Both the position numbers and the translations under genes were made by a program. 64,000 nucleotides of DNA from JAFDWI01 sp963764215. GTDB lineage: Bacteria > Actinomycetota > Acidimicrobiia > Acidimicrobiales > Iamiaceae. Each line of letters begins with the position of its first letter. Within the stretch, counting starts at the first letter, position 1. Positions 9,927 to 22,351 of the stretch are shown here, one piece after another. The stretch covers positions 62,001 through 126,000 of the forward strand of contig CAVXRS010000007.1 in NCBI GenBank assembly GCA_963764215.1, read 5' to 3'. The notes below the pieces were generated by a model. It saw nothing but the letters and a program-made list of their open reading frames with translations, had not been told where the DNA came from and did no database searches.

Positions 9927-10493
9927 TCAATCGGGAATGATGAGCCCGCCGAGCGTCTCCTCGGCGACCGGGGCATAGTCCCACACGTCGACCCCCACGT
10001 TGATCTGACGCCCCTGTACCTGCCAGGTCGTGTGGACGTGGCCGTGCAGGAGCCAGTCCCCGGTGTCCACCGGGCGCCACTGGGTGAACCGGTCCTCGTC
10101 GTGCGAATCACCCTCGTAGGGGAAGTGCGCGAGGAGCACATCTGTGCCGGCCACCCGCTCGGTCAGCGGTCCCTGGTGGATCTCGTCGAAGCCGGCATCG
10201 TGGTACCGGGCCAGCCATTCGTCGTGACGACGGATGTTGCCGGCCCAGCAGCGGTCGTGATTCCCGGCGACGAGCACCTTGCGCCCGTGCAGCAGCCCGA
10301 CGTTGGCGAGACTCTCACGGATCGGCCCCATGGCCACGTCACCGAGCACCCAGACCTCGTCGTCGTCATCGACCCGCGCGTTCCAGCGCCGGACGAGCTC
10401 GGCGTCCATGGTCGCGACGTCGGCGAAAGGTCGTCGGCAGTAGCGGATGATGTTCTGGTGGCCGAAGTGGAGATCAGCGGTGAACCAGCGCAC
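9927..10493 (-). CDS. Calcineurin-like metallophosphoesterase
   Basis: A 188-residue phosphoesterase with all metal-binding blocks in order: DLHFGHQNI, GDVAMG, AGNHDRCW, a HFPYEGD His, and LHGHVHTTW. It therefore likely binds two metal ions and hydrolyses a phosphomonoester or diester; the substrate is unknown. GTG 10493 (VRWFTADLHFGH) follows GGGGGTGGACGA and is favoured over an upstream in-frame codon at 10529. With this start it overlaps the 3' end of the upstream DUF3293 gene by 20 bases, which indicates translational coupling. Confidence 0.85.
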   Translation of the reverse strand: MRWFTADLHFGHQNIIRYCRRPFADVATMDAELVRRWNARVDDDDEVWVLGDVAMGPIRESLANVGLLHGRKVLVAGNHDRCWAGNIRRHDEWLARYHDAGFDEIHQGPLTERVAGTDVLLAHFPYEGDSHDEDRFTQWRPVDTGDWLLHGHVHTTWQVQGRQINVGVDVWDYAPVAEETLGGLIIPD

Positions 10494-10944
10494 TCGTCCA
10501 CCCCCGTGCCTCGTCCGCCGATCCGTCACAGGCCACCAGGCGGAACCCGCCCGGTTCGTTCCGCCATTCGAAGATGGCCCGCTGGTCGTAGGTGATCGCG
10601 AGCTCGAGTGCTTCGTCGCGACTCAGGCCCTCGATCCCGAATCCCTCTTCACGCCAGGTGCTCGTCGGGTCGCCGGGCTCACCTCCGTAGCCGGTGACGG
10701 CCCGGAGGACCACGTCGCGCGCCGCCAGATCATCGGCCAGACGACGCTGCGCGGCCTCGTTGTCCGCATCGTCGGCGGCCACGCCCTGCGGGTTCCAGGC
10801 GGTGAGGATGTGCAGCGGACCGGTTGCGTCCCGGGGATAGTCGCCCTGCAGTCCGAGGTCGGCCGGGGCGACGTCGAGCTGCCCCCCGGGCACCGTCACC
10901 TGGATGCAGGTCCGGCGGAACGCATCCCACACGTCGTCGGCCAC
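10474..10944 (-). CDS. DUF3293 domain protein
   Basis: A 156-residue protein matching the DUF3293 family, a small soluble domain of unknown function common in bacteria. The family pattern is seen in HILTAWNPQGVAADDADN, followed by an RRLADDL helix and the WREEGFGIEGLSRDEALELA block. The C-terminus (WRNEPGGFRLVACDG) is complete. It is the first gene of a probable leftward operon with the phosphoesterase and phosphotransferase genes. Its own start is about 80 bases from the divergent mdh start, so the two share a short promoter region. Confidence 0.8.
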   Translation of the reverse strand: MADDVWDAFRRTCIQVTVPGGQLDVAPADLGLQGDYPRDATGPLHILTAWNPQGVAADDADNEAAQRRLADDLAARDVVLRAVTGYGGEPGDPTSTWREEGFGIEGLSRDEALELAITYDQRAIFEWRNEPGGFRLVACDGSADEARGWTSALVHR

Positions 10945-11025
10945 ACCCGGACCCTAGTGCCGCGTCCCAGGGGTGGATACGATCGAACCCGCCAGCATTC
11001 GTCGCCCATCGAGGAGTCCCCGCAC

Positions 11026-12015
11026 GTGTCCAGCAATGCCGTCCGTATCGCCGTCACCGGAGCTGCCGGGAACATCGGCTACGCCCTGCTCTTCCGGATC
11101 GCCAGCGGCGCGGTCATGGGCCCGGACGTCCCCGTCGAGCTCTCCCTGCTCGAGATCACCCCGGCGCTCGGGGCACTCGAGGGCGTGGCGATGGAGCTCG
11201 ACGACTGTGCCTTTCCGCTCCTCCGGGGAATCAAGCGTTCCGACGACGCGAACGAGGCCTTCGACGGAGCGAACGTCGTGTTCCTCGTGGGTTCCCGGCC
11301 ACGTACCAAAGGCATGGAGCGCGCCGAACTGCTCGAGGCGAACGGCGCGATCTTCACCGTCCAGGGCAAGGCGCTCAATGCCGGCGCCGCGGACGACGTG
11401 AAGATCCTCGTGGTCGGCAACCCGGCCAACACCAACGCCCTGATCGCCCAGCGCAACGCACCGGACATTCCGGCGGAACGCTTCACCGCGATGACGAGAC
11501 TGGATCACAACCGGGCCAAGGCGCAGCTCGCCGCGAAGCTGGGCTGCACGGTGAACGACATCACCCGCATGACGATCTGGGGCAACCACTCGGCCTCCCA
11601 GTATCCCGACCTGTTCCACGCCGAAGTCAACGGCACCATCGCGGCCGAAGCAGTCGGAGACCAGGGCTGGATCGCCGACACGTTCATCCCGACCGTCCAG
11701 AAGCGTGGTGCGGCGGTCATCGAAGCCCGGGGCGCTTCGTCGGCTGCCAGCGCCGCGAACGCCGCGATCGACCACATGCACGACTGGGTGCATGGCACCC
11801 CCGAGGGCGACTGGGTGTCGGCCGCGGTGGTCTCCGACGGTTCCTACGGCGTCGGTGAGGGCCTGATGTCTTCGTTCCCCTGTGTCGTCGAGGACGGGCG
11901 ATGGAAGATCGTGCAGGGACTCGACCTCGACGACTTCAGCCGTGAACGCATCGACGCTTCGGTCGCGGAGCTCTCCTCGGAGCAGGAGACGGTCCGCGAG
12001 CTGCACCTCATCTGA
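11026..12015 (+). CDS. mdh: Malate dehydrogenase
   Basis: A 329-residue NAD-dependent malate dehydrogenase that interconverts malate and oxaloacetate in the TCA cycle. It begins with the Rossmann GAAGNIGYALLFRIASG block. The mobile substrate loop has SRPRTKGMERAELLEANG with substrate-binding Arg residues. Next comes VVGNPANTNAL, then TRLDHNRAKAQLA with the catalytic Asp, and WGNHSASQYPD with the catalytic His. It belongs to the longer cytosolic-type branch (the enzyme type seen in Mycobacterium, Thermus and plant/animal cytosol). GTG 11026 follows a GAGGAG site at 11011. It converges on the VanZ gene with one base between them. Confidence 0.94.
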   Translation: MSSNAVRIAVTGAAGNIGYALLFRIASGAVMGPDVPVELSLLEITPALGALEGVAMELDDCAFPLLRGIKRSDDANEAFDGANVVFLVGSRPRTKGMERAELLEANGAIFTVQGKALNAGAADDVKILVVGNPANTNALIAQRNAPDIPAERFTAMTRLDHNRAKAQLAAKLGCTVNDITRMTIWGNHSASQYPDLFHAEVNGTIAAEAVGDQGWIADTFIPTVQKRGAAVIEARGASSAASAANAAIDHMHDWVHGTPEGDWVSAAVVSDGSYGVGEGLMSSFPCVVEDGRWKIVQGLDLDDFSRERIDASVAELSSEQETVRELHLI

Positions 12016-12016
12016 G

Positions 12017-12754
12017 TCACCGTCGGATCGGGCGGTCGCCGGCATCCGGGTCGCCCGACGCGGGCAGACACGACGGGGTGTCGGCTCCGGGATGGTGGCG
12101 CGCCTCGTGCGCGGCGAAGTAGCGGTCCGCCGAAGCGGCCACGTAGCCCCGAATCGTCGTCTCGGGCGCGTCCCGCCCGAACCCGGTGGCTCGCACCGCC
12201 GCGGCGGTCAGCGCGTACAGGGCGAGTCCGACCGAGGCGCCGAAGGCGTTGTCGATGATGTCGTTGACGTCGAAGGTGCGGTAGACGATGCCGAGCAGCA
12301 CCGACACGGCGAGCTGGGCGAACTCGAGTGACGCCGCGAAGGCGATGCAGGCGGCGAAGATCCGACGGATACCCAGTCCGGGGGCGAGGAGCCCGAAGCC
12401 GTACCCGAAGGGAACGGTCATGGCCATGTTCGCGACACGTTGCCACTGGGGATGGACACCCGAGACGGGGCTGTGCACCCGGAGCCCCCAGTGCCAGGCC
12501 CGGCTGAGGGGGTGGGTGCCGTCGAAGCTGTCGGCGGCGGCGCGCAACCCGTGGAGCGGAAGGAAGATCGTGCTCAGCAGCAGCACCAGATAGGCGGCGA
12601 ACACGGCGTGGAGGATGAGTTCGGCACGGTTGTGGCTGCGGGACCAGACCTCGCGGCACCACAGCACCGCGAGGGTCACGAAGAACGTGACGATGGCGGC
12701 GTCGACGGCGAGCAGTGCCGGCGACGGGTGGACGATCGGGAGTCTGTCGAGCAT
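12017..12754 (-). CDS. VanZ-like membrane protein
   Basis: A 245-residue integral membrane protein with about five hydrophobic segments. The first begins at residue 15 (LLAVDAAIVTFFVTLAVLW) and the last lies before residue 190. The VanZ-family core is visible as STIFLPLHG, then NMAMTVPFGYGFGLL, ASLEFAQLAVSVLLG and the closing FDVNDIIDNAFGASVG. VanZ relatives are linked to glycopeptide tolerance in some Firmicutes, but the biochemical role is unknown and no van genes are nearby. The C-terminal 55 residues are soluble and His/Pro-rich. It is first or second in a leftward run with the SCP2 gene 18 bases upstream. Confidence 0.82.
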   Translation of the reverse strand: MLDRLPIVHPSPALLAVDAAIVTFFVTLAVLWCREVWSRSHNRAELILHAVFAAYLVLLLSTIFLPLHGLRAAADSFDGTHPLSRAWHWGLRVHSPVSGVHPQWQRVANMAMTVPFGYGFGLLAPGLGIRRIFAACIAFAASLEFAQLAVSVLLGIVYRTFDVNDIIDNAFGASVGLALYALTAAAVRATGFGRDAPETTIRGYVAASADRYFAAHEARHHPGADTPSCLPASGDPDAGDRPIRR

Positions 12755-12772
12755 CCTCGGACCCCGGTCGGG

Positions 12773-13162
12773 TCAGAACGTGGTCGATGCCCGGAGCTCG
12801 TCGAACAGGTCGTCGAGTTCGTCGAATGCGCCGGCGTGCTCCATCAGCTTCGCCACGTCCCCACCGATGCGGAGTTTGCCGAGCATGAACGCCGCCTGGG
12901 CGCTCATCTGGCCCGAACCGACCGCCCGGGCGGTGGCGTCGTCCTGCGTGAAGATCACATCTGCGTGCTCCCCGGGGCCGGGGTCGACCCGTACGGAGCC
13001 GTGATCGGCGGTGATGTGCCAGCTCCGGTCGCCGCCGGAGCCGTCGGTGACGCACTGGCGGATCACCAGCTTGAAGTCCGCGGTGGCCGCACGCAGTGCG
13101 TCACTGGCGCGCACCGATTCGTCGAAGGCGGTGATCCATGCATCGGAGGCGAAGTCGGCCAC
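12773..13162 (-). CDS. SCP2 sterol-transfer domain protein
   Basis: A 129-residue single-domain protein of the SCP2 family, a soluble lipid- or acyl-CoA-binding fold. The typical pattern is seen: SWHITADHGSVRVDPG strands, ADVIFTQDDATARAVGSGQMSAQAAFMLGKLRIGGDVAKLM. The 'aFmlGKlrigGD' core is diagnostic. Proteins like this are frequent in actinobacteria that degrade sterols or long acyl chains, though no catabolic cluster is adjacent. It sits between the DedA and VanZ genes with short gaps on either side, consistent with co-transcription. Confidence 0.85.
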   Translation of the reverse strand: MADFASDAWITAFDESVRASDALRAATADFKLVIRQCVTDGSGGDRSWHITADHGSVRVDPGPGEHADVIFTQDDATARAVGSGQMSAQAAFMLGKLRIGGDVAKLMEHAGAFDELDDLFDELRASTTF

Positions 13163-13186
13163 GGAACGTCAGGCTATCGGAGCGAC

Positions 13187-13903
13187 TCAGTGCTCGACAT
13201 CGCCGGAGGAGACCGGGTCGGCCGGCGATGCCACCCGTGCGGCGCGCCGGTGCCGGATCACCTCGATCACCATCGGCGAGATCGACAAGGCGACCAGCAC
13301 GACGATCGCGTACTCGATGTTGTCGCGGACGAAGGCGACCTGGCCCAGGAAGTGCCCCAACAGCGTCACCCCCACCGTCCAGACGAAGCCGCCGAAGACG
13401 TTCCAGCGGACGAACGTGCGGTAGTCCATGTCCGAGACGCCGGCCACGATCGGCGTGAAGGTCCGCACGATCGGCACGAACCGGGCGAGGAAGATCGACT
13501 TCGGTCCGTACTTCTCGAAGAACTCGTGCGCCTTGACGACGTTCTCCTGCTTGAACAGCCGCGAGTCCGGGCGGTTGAACAGCGCCGGGCCGACTTTGCG
13601 TCCGAACAGGTAGCCGACCTGGTCTCCGGCGACCGCGGCGACGAAGACCAGCAACAGCACGATCGGCAACGGCGGGACATGTGCGGCGAACACGTCGAAC
13701 GCCGGCGACTCCGCGGCGGCTGACGAGGTCAGGAATCCGGTGAAGAACAGAAGCGAGTCGCCGGGAAGGAAGAACCCGATGAGCAGGCCGGTTTCGGCGA
13801 AGATGATGGCGACGACCACCCAGATGGCGGCGGCGCCGGCCTTGTCGAACCAGAATTCCGGTTGGAGGAAGTTCGGTCCCAGGGCCAGGACGAAGCTGAG
13901 CAC
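13187..13903 (-). CDS. DedA family membrane protein
   Basis: A 238-residue protein of the DedA/VTT superfamily with about five membrane segments. Family marks are IFAETGLLIGFFLPGDSLLF, where acidic and charged residues sit within re-entrant membrane helices; the GDQVGYLFGRKVG block; the FARFVPIVRTFTPIVAG segment with conserved Arg residues; and a terminal helix. DedA proteins are flippase-like and influence undecaprenyl-phosphate or phospholipid distribution and envelope homeostasis. The start at 13903 (MLSFVLALGPN) is consistent with family length. It is followed downstream by the SCP2 gene after 24 bases. Confidence 0.88.
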   Translation of the reverse strand: MLSFVLALGPNFLQPEFWFDKAGAAAIWVVVAIIFAETGLLIGFFLPGDSLLFFTGFLTSSAAAESPAFDVFAAHVPPLPIVLLLVFVAAVAGDQVGYLFGRKVGPALFNRPDSRLFKQENVVKAHEFFEKYGPKSIFLARFVPIVRTFTPIVAGVSDMDYRTFVRWNVFGGFVWTVGVTLLGHFLGQVAFVRDNIEYAIVVLVALSISPMVIEVIRHRRAARVASPADPVSSGDVEH

Positions 13904-13962
13904 CGGTCGAGCCTAACCTTTGCGGGGGGTGAACGAACTGCTCGGCTCCGTGGTGTCGGCGG

Positions 13963-16488
<2,526 letters not shown>

Positions 16489-16730
16489 TGAGAGTTTCCT
16501 TGAGCGGCGCCCGGATCGGATCCGGGGTCGGGCGGGATGGATGGGCCGACGCGGTGGGAACGAACCCGGGCCAGGGACCCGCATCTGATTACTACGTGAG
16601 GCCCGCTCGACACAACCTGACCAGGCGCCGGATCGGGCTTGAGGTGCCTCGAAACAGGCGGGAAGTCACGTCGTGCACCGGTTTGGGCGGTGGTGACCCG
16701 TCGCTGCGACCGGGGTCCTACACTCGGCCT

Positions 16731-19700
16731 GTGCGGTGCGCATCGTGTGGGGCGACGGCTCCCGAGAACTCACGGTTCTGTCCGTCCTGCGGCTTCCGCG
16801 TCACCGGGCACGAAGAGGAACGCAGGTTCGTGACCGTGGTCTTCGCGGACATCGTCGGGTTCACGTCGTTGTCGGAACGTCGGGACCCGGAACAGGTGAA
16901 ACACCTGGTCGATCGGTGCTTCCAGTGGTTGACCGCCGAGGTCGTGAACTTCGGTGGACGTGTCGACAAGATCATCGGCGACGCGATCCTGGCGCTCTTC
17001 GGCGCGCCCGTCGCCCACGAGGACGACGCCGAACGTGCGGTGCGTGCCGCGTTGCGGATGCAGGAGATCATCGACGAGCGTTCCGACGAGCTGGGGGAAT
17101 CGTCCGTCTCCGTGTCGGTGTGAACACCGGCGAGGTGCTCGTGGGCGCACTGGCCGCCGGAGGCGATTACACGGCCATGGGAGACGTGGTCAACACCGCC
17201 CAGCGATTGCAGAGCGCGGCTCGACCGGGGGAGGTGCTGGTCGGGGTGAGCACGAAGGTTGCCACCGAACGCGTCATCCCCTACGAGGAGCGTGGCGTGG
17301 TGTCCGCCAAGGGGCGAGACGATCCGGTGCAGGTCTTCCTGGCCCGTTCGCCGCACACCGCGCCGGGAGAGCGTCCGGACCGCACCGTCGGCCCGTTGAT
17401 CGGCCGGGACGCCGAGTTGCAGGTGCTCACCGGTGTCGCCACCACCGCACTGGCCAACGACCGGGCTTCGCTGCTCGTGCTGTTGGGCGACGCGGGGATG
17501 GGCAAATCGCGGATCGCCGCCGAGGTCACGAACGCGCTCGCAACGGACCGCGGGGCGGTGGTGCTTCCGGGTCGCTGTCTCCCCTATGGCGAGATGAACT
17601 CCTGGTGGCCGCTGGCCGACGCACTCCGCAGCCTGCTGTCCATCGAGATCGGCGACCCCGTCGAGGTGGTCGAGCCCCAGGTCGTCGACCTGGTTGCCCA
17701 GACGATGGGGCGGGACGCCTCCGATCGTGAGGTGGGACGGGTGACGTCCGGGCTGATCCAACTGTTCGGTTTCGCCGAACCGAACGATGTGCTCGATCCC
17801 GACCGGGCACGTGAAGAGGTGGTCCGCTCGTTCGTCACGCTGCTCGACGCGCTGGCTGCCGAGCATCCGGTGGTGCTCTGGCTCTCGGACATGCACTGGG
17901 CCGATCGGGTCGTGCGGGATCTGCTCGAGACCGCGCTCGCCGCACTGGCGCGCCGCCCCATGGTGGTGGTGACCACCGCACGTCGATCGGCGTTGCAGAG
18001 CTGGAATCCACCGGTCGGCCGGTTCGACACGCTGGCGCTGAACCTCGAGGCGCTCGACACGGTGGCGGTCGATGCGTTGATCGATGCGTTGCTCAGCGAC
18101 ACCAGCCGCAACATGCTGGGCAGCACGGCTCGGGCCGAACTGCGCGAGCGCAGTGGGGGCAACCCGCTTTTCCTGATCGAGCTGCTGGCCCTGGCCGACG
18201 AGCGCCGCGACGGTGCCACCCAGCTCGGTGAGTCCCTGCTCACGATGCCGGACACCTTGCGGGGTCTGATCGCCGCACGGCTGGACAACCTGGAAACGGC
18301 CGAACGCGCCGTCCTGGACGATGCGGCGGTGCTCGGTCGACGGGGCCGCGTCGAGCACCTTTCCGAGATGGCCGCACAGGTGCGGGGGACCGCGGACATC
18401 ACGGGATCGCTGGCGGCGGTGGTCGCCCGCGACCTGCTGCGGGTCGACGGCGCCATCTGGGAGTTCACCTCGGATCTGACCCGCGAGGTCGCCTACGCGA
18501 TGCTCACCAAGTCGGTCCGGGCGCGCAAGCACCTGGGCGTCGCCGAGTGGATCGAAGCGACCTATGCGAAGGGCGGCATCGACCGGGTCGCAGACGTGCT
18601 GGCACACCACTACGGCCAGGCGGTCGAGCTGTTGGACGATCTGGGAACCCTCGGTCATCTCTCTGATCACGACCGGGTACGGGCCCTGCACTGGATCGAG
18701 CAGATCAGCGCCCGTGACGAACGGTTGCGACTACTACCGAACGTGGAGCGGCTGTGCACCCAGGGACTCGCGGCCGCCGATGATCGCGCGGTGCAACCGA
18801 GGCTCGTGCTGCTGGTGCGACGGGCGAGGGCCAGGGCGCAGGCACGCGATGCCGCCGGGGCACTCGAAGATGCGGCTGCGGCCCGGGCGTTGGCCATCAA
18901 GCTGGGCGACGAGTCGGCGCACGCGGCCGCGCAGCTCGTCCAGGGCGAGGTCGCCCAACAACGAGGTGACCTCGACGAGGCCCAGGAGATCTTCGGTGCG
19001 GCAGCCCAGCGCTACGAGCAGGTCGGTGATCTGGAAGGGCGGGCCGAGGCGCTGCGGTCGTTGGGCCTGGCCGAGCTCTTCGCCGGTCGGACCGCGGACG
19101 CGGAACGCACCACGAACGACGCGTTGGAGGCGTTCAGGGCGATCGATCGTCGCGCCGGGGAGGCCTGGGCGCTCCAGAATCTGGCCTGGATCTCGTTCGC
19201 CCAGGGGCGCATCGCGCAGGCCGAGGAGCACATCGGCGCATCGTTGGCACTGTTCGACGAGGTAGGCGACGTGGGAGGCTCGGCGTGGGCCCGCGGGCTG
19301 CAGGGATTCGTGAGGCTCGCCGAGGGGGACGTGGCCGCAGCCGAGGAATTGCAGATCTCCGTGCTGGCCGAGGCCCAGTCCAGCGGTGACCGGTGGGCGA
19401 GCGCGATGATGCTGCTCCTGGGCGCGGTCATCCGACTCTGGACGGGGCGCACCGCGGACGCGGTGGCGATGGCAACCCAGGGTCTGAGCCTGTTCCGATC
19501 GGTTCACGACCGCTTCGGTCAGGCCCGGATCGTGGGGCCGCTGGCCCGTGGGCAGGCGATGATCGGCGAAATCGAATCGGCCCGGCGGGTCCTGGACGAG
19601 GTGGACCGGGACCTGGCCGGAGACGCCGGCCCGTCGGGCGGCACAGGCACCGGCGAGGATCAGGCGATCCTGGCGGTCGCCCGCGCCGCGGTGGAAGGGC

Positions 19701-20359
19701 ACGCCGGTCGGCCTGAGGCGACGCTGGAGGTGATGGCCCGGCTCACCGGCGACATGGGATTCACCGAAGTGGCCGAAAGTCTCCGGGGCTCGCGCTCGAA
19801 GGAAGGCTCCGCGTCGTGGGTGGCGGACGCCCTCCGCGCCGGCACAGGGTTCGACGTGGTGACCGTGGTGGCCATGGCGCTGGCGCAGTCCGGCCGACTC
19901 GTCGAAGCCACCGAGGTCGTCGAAGCGGCGACCCGCGTGTTGGACCCCTCCGCTGCCGGTGGTGCGCTGCACGCCTGTGCGGCGATGGTCCACGCGTCCG
20001 ACGGTCGGCTCCAGGAAGCCCGAGCATGCGCCGCGTCGGTCTTCGGTGATGACCGGACGTCGTATCTCGACCGGGTGTTCGCCGGTATGGCCACCGGCCT
20101 TGCCGCGGCACGTGCCGGCGACCCGGCCGCCTCCGCCGAAGGATTCCGCTCCGCTCTGGCCGCGGTGGACGCGACCGGTGATCAGCTGACCCGGGCGATC
20201 GTGACGCTCGCACAGGCCCGGAGCGAGGAAGGCCCCGCGGGCGGGGACCGCGCTTTCCCCCGTGTCGAGACGGCGTTGAGCCGACTCCGAGAGTTGGGCA
20301 CCGACGCGCACGGCTGGGTGCGCCTGTTCGGGCTCGCTCTGGGCGACGAGACGGCCTGA
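16731..20359 (+). CDS. Class III adenylate cyclase fused to AAA ATPase and TPR domains (frameshifted)
   Basis: GTG 16731 starts a protein of about 1,209 residues. An N-terminal zinc ribbon (CASCGATAPENSRFCPSCG) is followed by a class III nucleotidyl cyclase domain with metal-binding Asp residues in FADIVGFTSLSE and KIIGDAILALFG, and RLRVGVNTGEVLVG plus GDVVNTAQRLQSAA. Then come an STAND-like ATPase with Walker A LLGDAGMGKSRIA and a long TPR-rich region to the C-terminus. Such proteins couple cAMP synthesis to sensing through their repeat platform. The frame shifts near 17100, beside a run of five G: the first frame ends in a stop at 17123 while the homologous continuation is one frame over. 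One missing G would repair it. It is divergent from hppA, with 242 bases between. Confidence 0.85.
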
Positions 20360-20403
20360 GCTCCCGCGGCCCCGAGCCTGCCCGAGGGTTGCCGACTCTG
20401 GTA

Positions 20404-21285
20404 CTACGAGCGCGCGGCGATGGCGTCGGCCATGGCGATCACCCGCCGAGCGTTGTCGACATGCAGGTTCTCGATCATGCGACCCTTGTAGGTCACGACG
20501 CCTTTGCCCTTTCTGATCGCCTCGTCGAAGGTGGCGATCAGCTCGCGGGCTTCGGTGACGGCTGTCTCGGACGGCGCCCAGACCTCGTTGCACGGCTCGA
20601 CCTGGGTGGGGTGGATGAGCGTCTTGCCGTCGAAGCCGAGGTCGCGCCCCTGGATGCATTCGGCGCGGAAACCGTCGGGGTCCTTGATGTCGTTGAACAC
20701 GCCGTCGATGATCACCTTGCCCGCCGCCCGGGCGCCGATGAGGCACCCGGTGATCGCCGGGATCATCTCGGCCCGACCGGGATTCTGCGCGGCGTGCAGT
20801 TCCTTGGCGATGTCGTTCGTGCCCAGCACCAGCACGTTGAGGCGGTCGGAGGCCGCGGCGATGGCACGGGCGTCCAGCAGCGCGTCGGGGGTCTCGAGCA
20901 TGGCCCACAACTTGGTGTGCTCGGGGGCCCCGCCGGCGGTGATCGCCGCTTCGAGGGCCTGGACCTCGGAGGCCGAGTTCACCTTGGGCACCAGGATCGC
21001 GTCGGGCCCGGCGACGGCCGCGGCCGCGAGGTCGTCACCGTGCCACTCGGTCCCGATCGAGTTCACCCGAATGGCGATCTCGCGGTGGCCGTAGTCGCCG
21101 CTCTGCGCGGCGGCGCAGACGTTGGCCCGAGCGTCGGCCTTGGCGTCGGGTGCGACGGCGTCTTCCAGATCGAGGATCAACGCGTCCGCCGGGATGCCCT
21201 TGGCCTTCTCCAGCGCACGTTCGTTGGCGCCGGGCATGTAGAGCACGCTGCGGCGGGGTCGGAGGGAGTCGTCTTCGGTCGTCAT
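20404..21285 (-). CDS. HpcH/HpaI aldolase / CitE-like lyase or (3S)-malyl-CoA thioesterase-like
   Basis: A 293-residue member of the CitE/malyl-CoA lyase family. Visible are SVLYMPGANERALEKA, LEDAVAP with a metal-binding acidic pair, the CoA-binding VRVNSIGTEW strand (IAIRVNSIG), LVPKVNSASEV, and MLETPDALLDARAI, with the terminal HPTQVEPCNEVWAPS block. Family members cleave or hydrolyse malyl-, methylmalyl- or citramalyl-CoA. ATG 21285 has a strong GGGAGG site and lies four bases after the stop of the upstream paralogue, so they form a tight operon. Because it pairs with an Mcl1-like gene, a thioesterase or citramalyl-CoA role is possible, but sequence alone does not choose. Confidence 0.82.
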   Translation of the reverse strand: MTTEDDSLRPRRSVLYMPGANERALEKAKGIPADALILDLEDAVAPDAKADARANVCAAAQSGDYGHREIAIRVNSIGTEWHGDDLAAAAVAGPDAILVPKVNSASEVQALEAAITAGGAPEHTKLWAMLETPDALLDARAIAAASDRLNVLVLGTNDIAKELHAAQNPGRAEMIPAITGCLIGARAAGKVIIDGVFNDIKDPDGFRAECIQGRDLGFDGKTLIHPTQVEPCNEVWAPSETAVTEARELIATFDEAIRKGKGVVTYKGRMIENLHVDNARRVIAMADAIAARS

Positions 21286-21289
21286 CTTG

Positions 21290-22351
21290 TCAGCCTCCCG
21301 AGGTGAAGCCATAGGCCTCGGCGAGGTCCGGATCCCGCTCGGCGAGTTGCCGGGCGAGGTCCAACATGACCTTGCACTGCAGGACCGAAGCGTCGTCTTC
21401 CATCTTGCCGTTCAGCATCACCGCGCCGTGACCGTCGCCCATGGCCTCGATGACCTCCTGGGCATGGGCCACATCCTCCGGTGGTGGGGAGAACACCCGG
21501 CGGGCGATGTCGATCTGTACCGGGTGCAGGGTCCAGGCGCCCACGCAGCCCAGCAGGAAGGCGTTCCGGAACTGGTCCTCGCAGGCGACCGTGTCCTTGA
21601 TGTCGCCGAAGGGACCCCAGAAGGGCAGGATTCCGTGCGCGGCACACGCGTCGACCATGCGAGCCATCGTGTAGTGCCACAGGTCCTGCTGGAACGCGGC
21701 CCGCGGGGATTCGATGTCGTCGTCGAAGGGGTCTTCGCGCACCACGTAGCCGGGGTGGCCGCCACCGACGCGGGTGGTCTTCATCCGGCGGGAAGCCGCG
21801 AGGTCGGCGGGACCGAGCGAGAGGCCCTGCATGCGGGGGCTGGCCGAGCAGATCTCCTCGATGCGGTTGACGCCGCTGGCGGTCTCGAGCAACGCATGGA
21901 TCAGGATCGGCCGTTCGACCTTGCCCTTGGCCTCGAGCTGGGCGAGCAGGCGGTCGACGTAGTGGATGTCCTCGGGGCCTTCGACCTTGGGGATCATGAT
22001 CACGTCGAGTCGGTTGCCGATGGCGGTGACCAACCTGGTCACATCGTCCAGGAACCAGGGGGACTCCAGCGCGTTCACCCGGGTCCACAACTGCGTCGTG
22101 CCGAAGTCGGTCTCGTTCGCGATCGTGACGAGACCTTCGCGGGCGGCTTCTTTGTTCTCGACGGCGATGGCGTCCTCGAGGTTGCCCAGGATGATGTCGA
22201 CCTTGGCTGCGAGATCGGGAACCTTGGCCGCCATCTTCGGATTCGACGGGTCGAAGAAGTGGATCATCCGCGAGGGCGGGAAGGGAATTTCGCGCACCGG
22301 CTCGGGTGCGCCGATGGCAAGCGGGCGGAAGAAGTCCTTTGGCGAACGCAT
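21290..22351 (-). CDS. mcl: L-malyl-CoA / beta-methylmalyl-CoA lyase
   Basis: A 353-residue protein of the malyl-CoA lyase branch. It opens with FFRPLAIGAPEPVRE and PSRMIHFFDPSNPKM, both typical of trifunctional Mcl enzymes. It then has GNLEDAIAVENKEAAREG with Mg2+-binding acidic residues, IMIPKVEGPEDIHYVD, ALLETASGVNRIEEI, and HPVQIDIARRVFSP near the C-terminus. Such enzymes reversibly cleave malyl-CoA to acetyl-CoA plus glyoxylate and methylmalyl-CoA to propionyl-CoA plus glyoxylate, reactions of the ethylmalonyl-CoA and 3-hydroxypropionate routes. It is the first gene of a two-gene leftward operon with its paralogue. The other genes of these routes are not in the window. Confidence 0.85.
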   Translation of the reverse strand: MRSPKDFFRPLAIGAPEPVREIPFPPSRMIHFFDPSNPKMAAKVPDLAAKVDIILGNLEDAIAVENKEAAREGLVTIANETDFGTTQLWTRVNALESPWFLDDVTRLVTAIGNRLDVIMIPKVEGPEDIHYVDRLLAQLEAKGKVERPILIHALLETASGVNRIEEICSASPRMQGLSLGPADLAASRRMKTTRVGGGHPGYVVREDPFDDDIESPRAAFQQDLWHYTMARMVDACAAHGILPFWGPFGDIKDTVACEDQFRNAFLLGCVGAWTLHPVQIDIARRVFSPPPEDVAHAQEVIEAMGDGHGAVMLNGKMEDDASVLQCKVMLDLARQLAERDPDLAEAYGFTSGG

